DNA from: Sphingomonas sp. HITSZ_GF
GTDB lineage: Bacteria > Pseudomonadota > Alphaproteobacteria > Sphingomonadales > Sphingomonadaceae
DNA: 64,000 nucleotides
Assembly (NCBI RefSeq): GCF_029543155.1
Contig: NZ_JARQXA010000002.1
Coordinates: 496,001-560,000 of the forward strand
Direction: 5' to 3'
Shown here: positions 35,367 to 44,926 of the stretch, piece after piece
How positions within the stretch are numbered: the stretch's first letter is position 1
How the letters are laid out: each line of letters begins with the position of its first letter
The notes under the pieces: model-generated
What the model was told of the DNA's origin: nothing
Seen by the model: only the letters and a program-made list of their open reading frames with translations
The model's database searches: none
Program-made: the position numbers and the translations under genes

Positions 35367-36478
35367 CCGGCCAGCGCCGACAGGATCGATCCGGCGAGCA
35401 CGCCGATCTTCACTTCGTCGCCCAGCGTCGCGTCGCCCGGAAAGGCGAGGCCGCCGATGAACAGGCTCATCGTGAAGCCGATCCCGGCGAGCAGCGCCAT
35501 GCCATAGATCTGGCGCCAGCGCGCGCGCGGCCGGGGCGCGATCCCGGTCTTCACTGCCAGCCAGATGCTGCCAAACACGCCGATCTGCTTGCCGAGGAAC
35601 AGGCCGAGCGCCACGCCGAGCGGCAGCGGGGCGAGCAGTATTTCCGGACCCATCCCGGCCAGCGACACGCCGGCATTGGCGAAGCCGAACAGCGGCACGA
35701 TGCCGAAGGCGACCCAGGGGTTGAGCGCATGTTCGAGCCGGTGGGCAGCGGCGCGCGGGATCATCATCGCGGTCGCCACGCCGGCGATGGTCGCATGCAC
35801 GCCCGATGCATAGACGGCGAGCCACAGCAGCACGCCCAGCACCAGATAGGGCGCCAGCCGCTTCACCCCGGCCCGGCCCAGCGCATACATGCAGACCAGC
35901 GCGATGCCGGCACCGAGCAGCGCCATCAGGTTGAGCTTGGCGGTATAGGCGACGGCGATGATAAGCACCGCGCCCATATCGTCGACGATCGCGATGGTGG
36001 TGAGCAGCAGCTTGAGCGACGCCGGTGCCCGCTTGCCGAGCAGGCCGAGCAGCCCCATCGCAAAGGCGATGTCGGTCGCCGCCGGGATCGCCCAGCCGCG
36101 GCTCAGCCCCGGCGTGGTGCCGGCGATGGCGAGATAGACCAGGGCGGGCACGGCCATGCCGCTCGCCGCCGCGATCACCGGCAGCCGGCGCTGCGACCAG
36201 CTGGCGAGCTGGCCCTCGGTCACCTCTGCCTTGATCTCCAGCCCGACGAGCAGGAAGAAGACCGCCATCAGCGCATCGTTGATCCAGCCATGGAGGCTGA
36301 GCGGTCCCAGTTCCACGTGGAGCAGGTGGAAATAGTCGGTGGCGAGCGGTGAATTGGCGACGATCAGCGCCAGCGCCGAAGCGAGCATCAGCAGGATTCC
36401 GCCGGCGGCCTCGCTCTCCAGGAACGCGCGCAGCCGGATCTTCAGATGGGGCTGCGGGGTTGGATCGGGCGCGGTCAT
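35267..36478 (-). CDS. nhaA: Na+/H+ antiporter NhaA
   Basis: Inner-membrane sodium-proton exchanger for pH and salt balance. The 403-residue protein has HGWINDALMAVFFLLVGLEIK, the ion-binding pair in ATDIAFAMG and AIVDDMGAVLII, and GFTMSLFIGGLAF. The conserved part ends at about SALAGYLLLRS; the last 25 or so residues (rich in Ser, Thr, Pro) are encoded antisense to the end of the MFS gene. The start is shared in a divergent region with the DUF389 gene. Confidence 0.95.
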   Translation of the reverse strand: MTAPDPTPQPHLKIRLRAFLESEAAGGILLMLASALALIVANSPLATDYFHLLHVELGPLSLHGWINDALMAVFFLLVGLEIKAEVTEGQLASWSQRRLPVIAAASGMAVPALVYLAIAGTTPGLSRGWAIPAATDIAFAMGLLGLLGKRAPASLKLLLTTIAIVDDMGAVLIIAVAYTAKLNLMALLGAGIALVCMYALGRAGVKRLAPYLVLGVLLWLAVYASGVHATIAGVATAMMIPRAAAHRLEHALNPWVAFGIVPLFGFANAGVSLAGMGPEILLAPLPLGVALGLFLGKQIGVFGSIWLAVKTGIAPRPRARWRQIYGMALLAGIGFTMSLFIGGLAFPGDATLGDEVKIGVLAGSILSALAGYLLLRSTSTATTSTANPPSDSNAPTQPVDVQP

Positions 36479-36530
36479 GCCTGATCTCTATGGGGTGGAT
36501 GTTGCGGTGCAAAGCCCTTACCGGACGCAA

Positions 36531-37964
36531 ATGGACAGCAAGGCTATGCCGCACGGGCGCGCGACGCCCTGGCGCTGGTGGAACCGGGTCGTGGTCGGTT
36601 CGGTGGATCATGGCGCGGTGCTCGCGCGGGTGCAGGGTGATTCCGGGTTCAGCGGGCGCTACGGCTTCCTCGTCGTCATCTCGGGCCTGATCGCGATCCT
36701 GGGATTGCTGCTCTCCTCGCCGGCAGTGTTGATCGGCGCGATGCTGATCTCGCCGCTGATGGGGCCGATCATCGGCCTCGGCTTCGGCATCGCCACCTTC
36801 GACCTTGCCGAGATCCGCCGTGCCGGCATCGCGCTCGCGATCGGCGCGGGGATCGCGGTGCTGCTCACCGCCGGCTTCGTCGCGCTGTCGCCGGTGCAGA
36901 CGGTGACGGCCGAGATTGCTGCGCGCACCAAGCCCAATCTGTTCGATCTGCTCGTCGCGCTGCTCTCGGCGCTCGCCGGTGCCTATGCGCTGATCCGCGG
37001 CCGGGGCGAGACGGTGGTCGGCGTCGCCATCGCGATTGCGCTGATGCCGCCGCTTGCCACGGTCGGCTTCGGCGTCGCCACCTGGAATGCCACTGTCGCC
37101 GGCGGGGCGCTGCTCCTGTTCCTCACCAACATGGTGACGATCGCGCTCACGGCCGCGGTGACGGCGCGGCTCTACGGCTTTGGCAGCCATCTCTCGCCGG
37201 CGCAGACCCGGCTGCAGGGCGTGCTGATCCTCGCCGGCATGGCTGCGCTCGCGGTGCCGCTGGGCTTCGCGCTCAAGCAGATCGCCTGGGAGGCGGTCGC
37301 GCAGCGCCAGATCCAGGGTGCGATCCGCGCGAGCTTCCCGCGCGAGGCCCGGATCAGCCAGCTCGACATCGATTTCCAGCGCCGGCCCGAGCGGGTGCGC
37401 GCCGTGGTCTTCACCCCCGATTTCCGTGCCCAGGCCGATGCGCAGCTTGCCGTCGCGCTCGCCACCGCGTTCGGCCATCCGGTCGATGTCCATGTCGATC
37501 AGGTCCAGGTCGGCGGCGAGCAGGGCGCCAGCGAAACGGCGCAGCTCGCCGCGGCCGCCCAGCCGGCGGAGGACAAGCAGCCTGACAAGGATCTGCGCGG
37601 CCGCTTGGCGCTGCTCGCCGGCGTGGCGGAGGATCAGCTCGCGCTCGATCCCGTCACTCGCCATGCCCAGGTCCGCGCCGCGCCGCTCCCCGGCGCCACG
37701 CTCGCCAGCTACCGCGCGCTCGAGCAGCGCGCTGCCGCGATCGATCCGGACTGGACGGTCCACCTGGTCCCGCCTGCGGGCGCGCTTCCCGGCGCCGACG
37801 ATCTCGATACCGCGATCTGGGCGGCCCGGCGCCTCGACCTGCCGATCGCAGTGACCGGCCGCGGCGCGGAAGCCGTGGTCGAGAAGCTCGAGGCGGCCGG
37901 CGTCACCGCGACGCGCCAGCCCGGCAACGCCGCCACCGTCACGCTACGCTGGCAGGCGCCCTAG
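36531..37964 (+). CDS. DUF389 family membrane protein
   Basis: A 477-residue protein with a membrane domain of about six segments holding the DUF389 signature (SSPAVLIGAMLISPLMGPIIGLG), a second similar segment (ALMPPLATVGFGVAT), and a soluble C-terminal part of about 230 residues with alpha/beta features. Function unknown; some members are linked to stress or TIGR00341. The start at 36531 (MDSKAMPHG) is likely; ATG codons at 36477 and 36546 are alternatives. Its stop shares bases with the lysK stop. Confidence 0.85.
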   Translation: MDSKAMPHGRATPWRWWNRVVVGSVDHGAVLARVQGDSGFSGRYGFLVVISGLIAILGLLLSSPAVLIGAMLISPLMGPIIGLGFGIATFDLAEIRRAGIALAIGAGIAVLLTAGFVALSPVQTVTAEIAARTKPNLFDLLVALLSALAGAYALIRGRGETVVGVAIAIALMPPLATVGFGVATWNATVAGGALLLFLTNMVTIALTAAVTARLYGFGSHLSPAQTRLQGVLILAGMAALAVPLGFALKQIAWEAVAQRQIQGAIRASFPREARISQLDIDFQRRPERVRAVVFTPDFRAQADAQLAVALATAFGHPVDVHVDQVQVGGEQGASETAQLAAAAQPAEDKQPDKDLRGRLALLAGVAEDQLALDPVTRHAQVRAAPLPGATLASYRALEQRAAAIDPDWTVHLVPPAGALPGADDLDTAIWAARRLDLPIAVTGRGAEAVVEKLEAAGVTATRQPGNAATVTLRWQAP

Positions 37965-39541
37965 GCGGCCTTGGCGAGGGCTTCCGCGATCAGCTTGCGG
38001 CTGTTCTCGATCCCGTAGAGCGCGATGAAGCTGCCCATGCGCGGCCCCTGCTCGCTGCCGAGCAGCGTCTCGTAGAGCGCCTTGAACCAGTCGCGCAGAT
38101 TCTCGAACGCGTCGGTCTTGCCGATCTCATAGACGATGTTCTGGATATCCTCGGCCGAGGCGTTCTCGGGCAGCTCGCCCAGCTGCGCGTCGAGCTGGCG
38201 CAGCGCGCCCGCTTCGGCTTCGCTCGGCGCCCGGCGTTGCAAGGTCGGCTCGACGAAGTCCTTCGCATAGCGGATCGCATAGCCGACCATCCGGTCGAGC
38301 TCGGGATGCGATTCGGGCGACAGGTCGGGCGAATAGCGGCGCAGGAAGCCCCAGATCGTCTCGCGATTGCCCACGCCCGGCAGGCTGACCAGGTTGAGCA
38401 GCAGCCCGAAGGTCACCGGCAGCGTCTCGGCCGGCACCTTGCCGTTATGGATATGGTGGACCGGATTGCCGAGCTTCTGCGCGATCTCCTGCGTCGGGTA
38501 ATTGGCGCGGAACTGCCAATATTCCTCGATCGCACGCGGGATCAGCCCCAGGTGCAGCGACTTCGCCTTCTTGGGCTCGCGATAGATGTAGAAGGCCAGG
38601 CTCTCGTCGGGGCCATAGGTCAGCCATTCCTCGATGGAGAGGCCATTGCCCTTGGACTTGGAGATCTTCTCGCCCTTGGCGTCGAGGAACAGCTCGTAGA
38701 TCAGCCCCTCGGGCTTCCGCCCGCCAAGCACCTGGGCGATCTTGCCGCTCTGCACGCCGCTGTCGATCAGGTCCTTGCCGTACATCTCGTAATCGACGCC
38801 CAAAGCCGCCCAGCGCATGCCCCAGTCGGGCTTCCACTGGAGCTTGGCCTGGCCGCCGAAGATCGACTGCTCGATCACGTCGCCCTCATCCTCGAAGCGG
38901 ATGATCCCCGCCTCGGCGTCGACGACTTCCACCGGCACCTGAAGGACGATGCCGCTCTTCGGGCTCACCGGCAGCACCGGCGAATAGGTCGCCTGACGCT
39001 CCGCCCGGAGAGTCGGCAGCATCACGTCCATGATCGCCTGGTAATTGCGCAGCACCTTGCGCAGCGTCTCGTCGAAGCGGCCCGAGCCATAATAGTCGGT
39101 CGACGAGGCGAATTCATATTCGAAGCCGAAGCGATCGAGGAATTCGCGCAGCATCGCGTTGTTGTGCGCGGCGAAGCTCTCGAACTTCTCGAACGGATCG
39201 GGGATGCGCGACAGCGGCTTGCCGAGATGCTGGGCGAGCAGCGCCTGGTTCGGCACATTGTCGGGCACCTTGCGCAGCCCGTCCATGTCGTCGCTGAACG
39301 CGATCAGCCGCGTCTTGTGGCCGGTCATCTCCTCATAGGCGTGGCGCACCATGGTGGTGCGCAGCACTTCCTGGAAGGTACCGATATGCGGCAGGCCCGA
39401 GGGGCCGTATCCGGTCTCGAACAGCACCGGCGATCCGTCGGGCTTGCCGTCCGGATAGCGTTTCACCAGCTTGCGCGCTTCTTCGTACGGCCAGGCCTTG
39501 GACTCGAGCGCCGCTGCGCGCAGGATGGTGTCGTCTGTCAT
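37961..39541 (-). CDS. lysK: lysyl-tRNA synthetase, class I
   Basis: Charges tRNA-Lys. This is the class I enzyme, not the LysS/LysU class II form: 526 residues, the HIGH-like motif GPSGLPHIGTFQEVLRT near residue 48, and KISKSKGNG as KMSKS loop at about residue 293. The class I form is found in archaea and a set of alphaproteobacteria. Its TAG stop overlaps the TAG of the convergent DUF389 gene within CTAG. The start is upstream of the PH-domain gene. Confidence 0.96.
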   Translation of the reverse strand: MTDDTILRAAALESKAWPYEEARKLVKRYPDGKPDGSPVLFETGYGPSGLPHIGTFQEVLRTTMVRHAYEEMTGHKTRLIAFSDDMDGLRKVPDNVPNQALLAQHLGKPLSRIPDPFEKFESFAAHNNAMLREFLDRFGFEYEFASSTDYYGSGRFDETLRKVLRNYQAIMDVMLPTLRAERQATYSPVLPVSPKSGIVLQVPVEVVDAEAGIIRFEDEGDVIEQSIFGGQAKLQWKPDWGMRWAALGVDYEMYGKDLIDSGVQSGKIAQVLGGRKPEGLIYELFLDAKGEKISKSKGNGLSIEEWLTYGPDESLAFYIYREPKKAKSLHLGLIPRAIEEYWQFRANYPTQEIAQKLGNPVHHIHNGKVPAETLPVTFGLLLNLVSLPGVGNRETIWGFLRRYSPDLSPESHPELDRMVGYAIRYAKDFVEPTLQRRAPSEAEAGALRQLDAQLGELPENASAEDIQNIVYEIGKTDAFENLRDWFKALYETLLGSEQGPRMGSFIALYGIENSRKLIAEALAKAA

Positions 39542-39600
39542 GATCGGTCGCGCGTGCGCGAATGGCTGCGTTTTTGCAAGTTCTTGAGGGGGCGGGAACG

Positions 39601-40182
39601 ATGGAAAGCGATATCACCGCGGGACTCTCTCAGAGCAATCGCGCCGCGCTTGCCGCCGAATTGCTGCCGGGGGAGACGCTGCGCTGGGCCGCCGAGCCCA
39701 GCTCGGGCATGCGCGTCGCCGGATTCGCGATCTGGCTGGTGGCGATACCCTTTGTCGGATTCGGGCTGCTGTGGACCGGGCTGACCCTGCTCCCCCTGCT
39801 GCTCGGCGCGCCCGAGCGCATGACCTGGCTGGGGATCGTCGCCGCGCTGTTCGGCCTGCCCTTTCTCGGCGTCGGGCTGATCGCGCTCTGGAAGCCCTTC
39901 TCGCTGCGCAAGGCGGCGGACAACACCGTCTTCGCCTTCACCGACCGGCGGCTCATCCGCCTCCAGCACGGCAAGACCCGGAGCGTATCCGAAGTGCCGA
40001 TGGAGTCGATCGGCAGCGTCGACATGGTCGAATATTCGGACGGCTCGGGCACGCTGACCATCCAGGCGCTCGGCCCGCCCGAGCCGAGCGGCCAGCGCCG
40101 ACCGATCGTGCTCTACCAGCTGATGGGGGTCAAGGATGTCGCCCGGGCGCGGGCGCTGCTGCGCGAGCGCACCGCCGCGTAA
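39601..40182 (+). CDS. membrane protein with bacterial PH domain
   Basis: A 193-residue protein with two hydrophobic segments at about residues 38-62 and 74-98, then a soluble PH-like beta domain: FAFTDRRLIRLQHGKTRSVS, VPMESIGSVDMVEYSDGSG and a C-terminal helix. The pattern FTDRRLI is typical of bacterial PH_2 or bPH-containing membrane proteins of unknown role. The ATG at 39601 opens at MESDITAGLSQSNRAAL; the frame extends 39 bp further up. Confidence 0.78.
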   Translation: MESDITAGLSQSNRAALAAELLPGETLRWAAEPSSGMRVAGFAIWLVAIPFVGFGLLWTGLTLLPLLLGAPERMTWLGIVAALFGLPFLGVGLIALWKPFSLRKAADNTVFAFTDRRLIRLQHGKTRSVSEVPMESIGSVDMVEYSDGSGTLTIQALGPPEPSGQRRPIVLYQLMGVKDVARARALLRERTAA

Positions 40183-40252
40183 AAGCGCAAGATCGGTCGA
40201 GCGCGCCCTGCCCGCGCGCGGCTAGCTGATGCCGCCACGCAAGGAAGGAATG

Positions 40253-41128
40253 ATGACGGCGGCGCTTCGGAACTATCGTGCCAGGATGCAGCGGGTGCTG
40301 GACCATATCGACCAGAACCTCGATGCGCCGCTGGACCTGGAAACGTTGAGCCGCGTCGCGGCCTTCTCCAAGTTCCATTTCCACCGGCAGTTCGCGGCGA
40401 CCTTCGGCCTGTCGGTGCATCGCTATGTCCAGCTCGCCCGCATGAAGCGCGCCTCGCAGCGGCTTGTCTCGGGTGCGGGGGAGAGCGTCACCGATATCGC
40501 GATGGATGCCGGCTACGACGCGCCCGACGCCTTTGCCCGCGCCTTTCGCCAGAGGTTCGGGCAAACGCCTTCGTCCTTCCGAAAGTCTCCCGATTGGGAG
40601 CCGTGGCTTGCGGCCTTCGGGCCAGTCGAAAATGCCAGGAGCAAGCTCATGCAGACAACCTATACCGCGGACGACGTGACCATCCGCGAAGTCCCCGCCA
40701 CGCCGGTGGCGATCCTCGAGCATCGCGGCGACCGTGCGGGGCTGCCCGATACGATCCAGCGCTTCATCGCCTGGCGAAAGGCGGCCGGCCTGTCGCCCGA
40801 GACCAGTCCGACCTTCACGGTCTTCCGCTCCGAGCGGGAACCCGCGAACCCGGACGACTATGCCATGGATCTCTGCGTGGGGACCGATCGGCCGCTCGGC
40901 GCGGACGAAGCGATGAAGGCCGGCATGATCCCCGCCGGGCGCTGCGCCGTGCTGCGCGTCAACGGCGCCTCGCACAACATGGAGCCCGACGCGCTCTATC
41001 TCTATCGCGAGTGGTTGCCGGCCAGCGGCGAGGAAGCGGGCGACTTCCCCATCTATTGCCGGCGCCATTTTTCTCCGGCGCCCGAGGTGGCGCAGGTGTT
41101 CGCCGAACTCTACCTCCCGCTCAAATAG
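40253..41128 (+). CDS. AraC-family regulator with GyrI-like effector domain
   Basis: A protein of about 291 residues in two parts. The N-terminal 110 residues are an AraC/XylS DNA-binding domain with two helix-turn-helix units (LSRVAAFSKFHFHRQFAATF and ESVTDIAMDAGYDAPDAFARAF). The rest is a GyrI/SbmC-like ligand-binding domain (VTIREVPATPVAILEHRGDR), as in Rob and SoxS-related multidrug regulators. Possible starts are 40229, 40250 and 40253; AAGGAAGG sits at good distance from 40253. Its target genes cannot be told from this window. Confidence 0.87.
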   Translation: MTAALRNYRARMQRVLDHIDQNLDAPLDLETLSRVAAFSKFHFHRQFAATFGLSVHRYVQLARMKRASQRLVSGAGESVTDIAMDAGYDAPDAFARAFRQRFGQTPSSFRKSPDWEPWLAAFGPVENARSKLMQTTYTADDVTIREVPATPVAILEHRGDRAGLPDTIQRFIAWRKAAGLSPETSPTFTVFRSEREPANPDDYAMDLCVGTDRPLGADEAMKAGMIPAGRCAVLRVNGASHNMEPDALYLYREWLPASGEEAGDFPIYCRRHFSPAPEVAQVFAELYLPLK

Positions 41129-41192
41129 CGGTGGGCGGCGCGCTGGCGGTTCCCCCTTCCAATGTAGGATTTCGTCTGGGATAGACTCGTCG

Positions 41193-41624
41193 ATGGACGA
41201 GTCGCAGCAAATCCTCCTCCCGCATTTCACCCCCGTGCCGATGGCGCGCAACCGCAAGGACGGGTGGACGCCGGCGCGCCAGCGCATCTTCCTCGCCGCG
41301 CTTTCGACCACCGGCCTCGTCGCGCGTGCGGCCAGGGCGGCGGAGATGGGCGTCACCTCTGCCTATGCCCTGCGCAAGCGCAAGGGGGCCGAGAGCTTCG
41401 CCGCCGCCTGGGATCAGGTCGAGCGCGAGGCGCGGGAGCGCGCGCTGGCCTGGGTCATCGAGCATGTGACCAACGGCGAGACCGTCCCGCGCTTCTATCG
41501 CGGCCGCTTCATCGGCACGGTCCACCGCGTCGACCGCAGGGTGATGCTCGCCGCCGTCCGCACGCTGTTCGCCGAACCGCCGCCGCGGCGCCAACCGGAT
41601 TGCCCTCAAATCAAAGTGAAATGA
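41193..41624 (+). CDS. small helix-turn-helix protein, terminase-small-subunit-like
   Basis: A 143-residue basic protein. Residues about 25-55 (WTPARQRIFLAALSTTGLVA..AARAAEMGVTSAYALRKRK) form a helix-turn-helix of the sort seen in phage terminase small subunits and in hypothetical sphingomonad proteins. The tail ends in PPPRRQPDCPQIKVK. No phage genes are adjacent, so a host DNA-binding role is more likely. It stands 56 bp upstream of the helicase gene on the same strand. Confidence 0.7.
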   Translation: MDESQQILLPHFTPVPMARNRKDGWTPARQRIFLAALSTTGLVARAARAAEMGVTSAYALRKRKGAESFAAAWDQVEREARERALAWVIEHVTNGETVPRFYRGRFIGTVHRVDRRVMLAAVRTLFAEPPPRRQPDCPQIKVK

Positions 41625-41680
41625 TTTGCCGCGACTCCCTTCACTTTGGCGGGCAAGCGCGGCTAGAACGAAAGGCGTAC

Positions 41681-44380
41681 ATGCTGCCCTATCCCGCCCT
41701 CCACGCCAGCCATGGCGGCGTCTGGCTCGCCACGCCGGAGGGGGAAACGCGCGCGATCGGCCGCGGCGAGGCGATCCGGCTGGCCGCCGATACCCCGGTG
41801 ATCCTGCTCAACGCGCCGCTGATCGGCCAGCGGCTCGGCTATGCCGAGCTTTCGGGGCTCGATCTGCTCGAGCTGTTCGCCTTTCTCCGCCCGGCCAGCT
41901 TCATGGTGCCCACGCCCAAGGGCCTGGCGCGCGTCACCAGCCTCGCGCCGCCGGCGACCGATACCGAGGTCGCCGATTTCCTGCGCCGCGCCGCCGAGAA
42001 GCTGCTCGCCCTGCCCGCGGGCGACTGGCCCGAGCGCGAAGGCGCCTGGCACGCCGCGCAATCGCTGTTCCGGCTGCGCTGGCCCTGGGCGCCGGCGGTC
42101 AGCCAGGCGATCGCCAAGCCCGAGCGTGCCGAGCGCTGGCTGTTCTCGAAGCTGCCCGAATGGAGCGAGCAGCCGCCGCGCGTGCCGCCGCGCACCATTA
42201 CGCTCGCCGATTCGGAAGTCGCCGATCGCCTTGCCCGGCTCACCGGCAGCGGTGCCGAGCAGCGCCAGGGCCAGCGCGACTATGCCGCTGCCGCCGCCGG
42301 CGCCTTCGCCCCGCGCGACATGCGCGATTCGCCCAACCTGGTGCTGGCCGAGGCGGGTACCGGCATCGGCAAGACCTTGGGCTATCTCGCCCCCGCCTCG
42401 CTCTGGGCCGAGCAGGCCGGCGGCGCGGTCTGGGTCTCCACCTTCACCAAGGCGCTGCAACGTCAGCTCGGCCACGAAGGCGAGCGGCTGGTCCCCGATC
42501 CCGAAGCGCGCCGGAAGAAGATCGTCACCCGCAAGGGCCGCGAGAATTATGTCTGCCTGCTCAATCTGGAGGATGCGCTCCAGGGCGGGTTCGCGGGCCG
42601 CGCGGCGATCCTCGCTCAGCTGGTCGCGCGCTGGGCCGCCTATACTGCCGATGGCGACATGGTCGGCGGCGATCTGCCCGGCTGGCTCCCCACCCTGTTC
42701 CGCCGCAACGGCTCGACTGCGCTCACCGATCGGCGCGGCGAGTGCATCTATGCCGGCTGCCCGCATTACCGGAAATGCTTCATCGAGCGCGCCGCCCGCG
42801 CCTCGGCCGACGCGGACATCGTCATCGCCAATCATGCGCTGGTGATGGTCAATGCCGCGCGGGGGCGTGAGACCGCGAACCGACCCACCCGCTATGTCTT
42901 CGACGAGGGGCATCATCTGTTCGATGCCGCCGATGCGATGTTCGCCGCCGCACTGACGGGTCAGGAATCGATCGAGATCCGCCGCTGGGTGACGGGCCCC
43001 GAATCGGGCTCGCGCGGCCGGCGCCGGGGCCTGGCCGCGCGCCTGTCCGATGTCGCCAGCTATGACGAGGAAGGCGGCCGGGCGATCGCCGAGGCGGTCG
43101 ATGCCGCGCGCGCGCTGCCCAGCGACGGCTGGCTCCAGCGGCTGAACGAAGGCGAGCCCTTCGGCCCGGTCGAGCATCTCCTCGCCGCGGTGCGCGGGCT
43201 GGTCTATGCGCGCGACACCAATGGCGCCGCCGATGCCGGCTATGGGCTCGAGACCGAGCTGGCCGAACCCGATGCGGCTCTGGTCGAGGCGGCCGGCCCT
43301 GCCGGTGAGGCGCTCGACGCCCTGCTCCGCCCGCTCGTCCATCTCGGCCGCCGCCTGGAAGCGGTGCTCACCGAAGCGCCCGACTGGATGGACGGCCCTG
43401 CCCGCGCCCGCATCGAAGGCGCGGTCGCCTCGCTCGGCTGGCGCGCCGATACCGTCGGCGCCTGGCTGGCGCTGATCGCCCGGATCGGCGGCCCGGCCGA
43501 TTCTGCGTTCGTCGACTGGCTGGCGGTCGATCGGGTCGAGGGGCGCGAATATGATGTCGGGCTGCATCGCCATTGGCTCGATCCCTCCAAGCCCTTTGCC
43601 GAGACCGTGCTCAAACAGGCACATGGCGCGCTGGTCACCTCGGCAACGCTGCGCGCCGGCGGCGATTGGGACGTGGCCGAGGCGCGCTCGGGCGCGGTCC
43701 ATCTGATGCGCCCGGCCCAGCGCTTCGAAGCGGTCAGCCCGTTCAACTATGCCGAGCAGGCCGAAGTGCTGATCGTCACCGATGTGAAGCGCGGCGACAT
43801 GCCCGCGCTCGCCAATGCCTATGCCCGGCTGATCGTCGCGGCGGAGGGCGGCACGCTCGGGCTGTTCACGGCGATTCGCCGGCTGCGCGCGGTCCATGCC
43901 CGCATTGCCGATCGGCTGGCGCGCGAGGGGCTGCCCTTGCTCGCCCAGCATGTCGACCCGATCGACACCGGCACGCTGGTCGACATCTTCCGCGATGATC
44001 CGCGCGCCTCGCTGCTCGGCACCGATGCATTGCGCGACGGGGTGGACGTGCCCGGCGATTCGCTGCGGCTGGTGGTGATGGAGGGCGTGCCCTGGCCCAA
44101 GCCCAGCGTGCTCCATGCCGCGCGGCGGCTGGCCGGCGGCGGCACCGCCTATGACGATCGCATCGTTCGCGCCCGCCTCGCCCAGGCGTTCGGCCGGCTG
44201 ATTCGCCGGGCCGATGATCGCGGCACCTTCGTTCTGCTCTCCGCCGCCAGCCCGTCGCGGCTGCTCGACAGCTTTCCCCCGGGCACGCGCGTCTCCCGGG
44301 TCACGCTCGATCAGGCCGTCGAGCGGGTTCGGCTTTCCTTGGCCGCCAAGCTGGGGCAAGAGGCCCCCGCGAACGCCTGA
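41681..44380 (+). CDS. DinG/XPD-like ATP-dependent DNA helicase
   Basis: Superfamily 2 helicase of 899 residues with the Walker A motif EAGTGIGKT at about residue 226, a DEGHH (DEAH-like) box near residue 407, and C-terminal motifs SATLRAGGDW and AFGRLIRRADD. Cysteines at about residues 292, 355, 360 and 366 (YVCLLN...CIYAGCPHYRKC) match the iron-sulfur cluster of the XPD/DinG group. The N-terminal 200 residues are an extra domain. It likely unwinds DNA with 5'-3' polarity in repair; family member, not proven DinG. Confidence 0.88.
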   Translation: MLPYPALHASHGGVWLATPEGETRAIGRGEAIRLAADTPVILLNAPLIGQRLGYAELSGLDLLELFAFLRPASFMVPTPKGLARVTSLAPPATDTEVADFLRRAAEKLLALPAGDWPEREGAWHAAQSLFRLRWPWAPAVSQAIAKPERAERWLFSKLPEWSEQPPRVPPRTITLADSEVADRLARLTGSGAEQRQGQRDYAAAAAGAFAPRDMRDSPNLVLAEAGTGIGKTLGYLAPASLWAEQAGGAVWVSTFTKALQRQLGHEGERLVPDPEARRKKIVTRKGRENYVCLLNLEDALQGGFAGRAAILAQLVARWAAYTADGDMVGGDLPGWLPTLFRRNGSTALTDRRGECIYAGCPHYRKCFIERAARASADADIVIANHALVMVNAARGRETANRPTRYVFDEGHHLFDAADAMFAAALTGQESIEIRRWVTGPESGSRGRRRGLAARLSDVASYDEEGGRAIAEAVDAARALPSDGWLQRLNEGEPFGPVEHLLAAVRGLVYARDTNGAADAGYGLETELAEPDAALVEAAGPAGEALDALLRPLVHLGRRLEAVLTEAPDWMDGPARARIEGAVASLGWRADTVGAWLALIARIGGPADSAFVDWLAVDRVEGREYDVGLHRHWLDPSKPFAETVLKQAHGALVTSATLRAGGDWDVAEARSGAVHLMRPAQRFEAVSPFNYAEQAEVLIVTDVKRGDMPALANAYARLIVAAEGGTLGLFTAIRRLRAVHARIADRLAREGLPLLAQHVDPIDTGTLVDIFRDDPRASLLGTDALRDGVDVPGDSLRLVVMEGVPWPKPSVLHAARRLAGGGTAYDDRIVRARLAQAFGRLIRRADDRGTFVLLSAASPSRLLDSFPPGTRVSRVTLDQAVERVRLSLAAKLGQEAPANA

Positions 44381-44391
44381 CCGGGGATTCC

Positions 44392-44925
44392 ATGAAGACG
44401 CTCACGCTGCTCCGCCATGCCAAATCGGGTTGGGACGATCCGGTCGCCCGCGATTTCGATCGTCCGCTCAATCCCAAGGGCCAGCGTGCCGCCGCGATGA
44501 TGGGGCGCCATCTCCGGACCGAGGGGCTCGAGTTCGATCACGTCCTCGCCTCGCCCGCGGTTCGCGTGGTCGAGACGCTGGCGCAGGTCGCCACCGGCTA
44601 TGGCAGCGATCTCGCGCCGCATTGGGACCAGCGGCTCTATCTCGCCTCGGCGGGCACCTTGCTCGATCTGGTGCACGAGCTGCCCGACGGCGCCGATCGC
44701 GTGCTGTTCTCGGGGCACAATCCCGGGCTCGAGGAACTGGTGTTGCTGCTCGCCGGCGAGAATGGCCTGCGCGATTCGGTCGAAGTGAAGTTCCCCACCG
44801 CGAGCCTGGCCGAGATGCGCTTCGCGGTGGATCGCTGGGCCGATGTGAAGCCGGGCGCCGGCGCGCTGCTCCGCTTCACCCGCCCGCGCGACCTCGATCC
44901 CACGCTGGGACCGGACTACAACTAG
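44392..44925 (+). CDS. sixA: phosphohistidine phosphatase SixA-like
   Basis: Histidine-acid phosphatase of the phosphoglycerate-mutase superfamily that removes phosphate from histidine phosphotransfer proteins. The 177-residue protein starts MKTLTLLRHAKSGWDD with the RHAKS motif of the SixA group, and carries the second catalytic histidine in VLFSGHNPGLEELVLLL. It follows the helicase by 11 bp, probably in the same transcript. PtsN-type phosphorelay targets are plausible but not shown. Confidence 0.88.
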   Translation: MKTLTLLRHAKSGWDDPVARDFDRPLNPKGQRAAAMMGRHLRTEGLEFDHVLASPAVRVVETLAQVATGYGSDLAPHWDQRLYLASAGTLLDLVHELPDGADRVLFSGHNPGLEELVLLLAGENGLRDSVEVKFPTASLAEMRFAVDRWADVKPGAGALLRFTRPRDLDPTLGPDYN

Positions 44926-44926
44926 C

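Noticed and set aside
36309..36324. AGTTCCACGTGGAGCA resembling parS in nhaA
   Set aside because: Two mismatches, one of them in the palindrome core, isolated 30 kb from parAB and in a coding region; a chance match in GC-rich DNA is likelier.
35304..37763. Long minus-strand frame across nhaA and the DUF389 gene
   Set aside because: It covers two well-identified genes in other frames and shows no domain.
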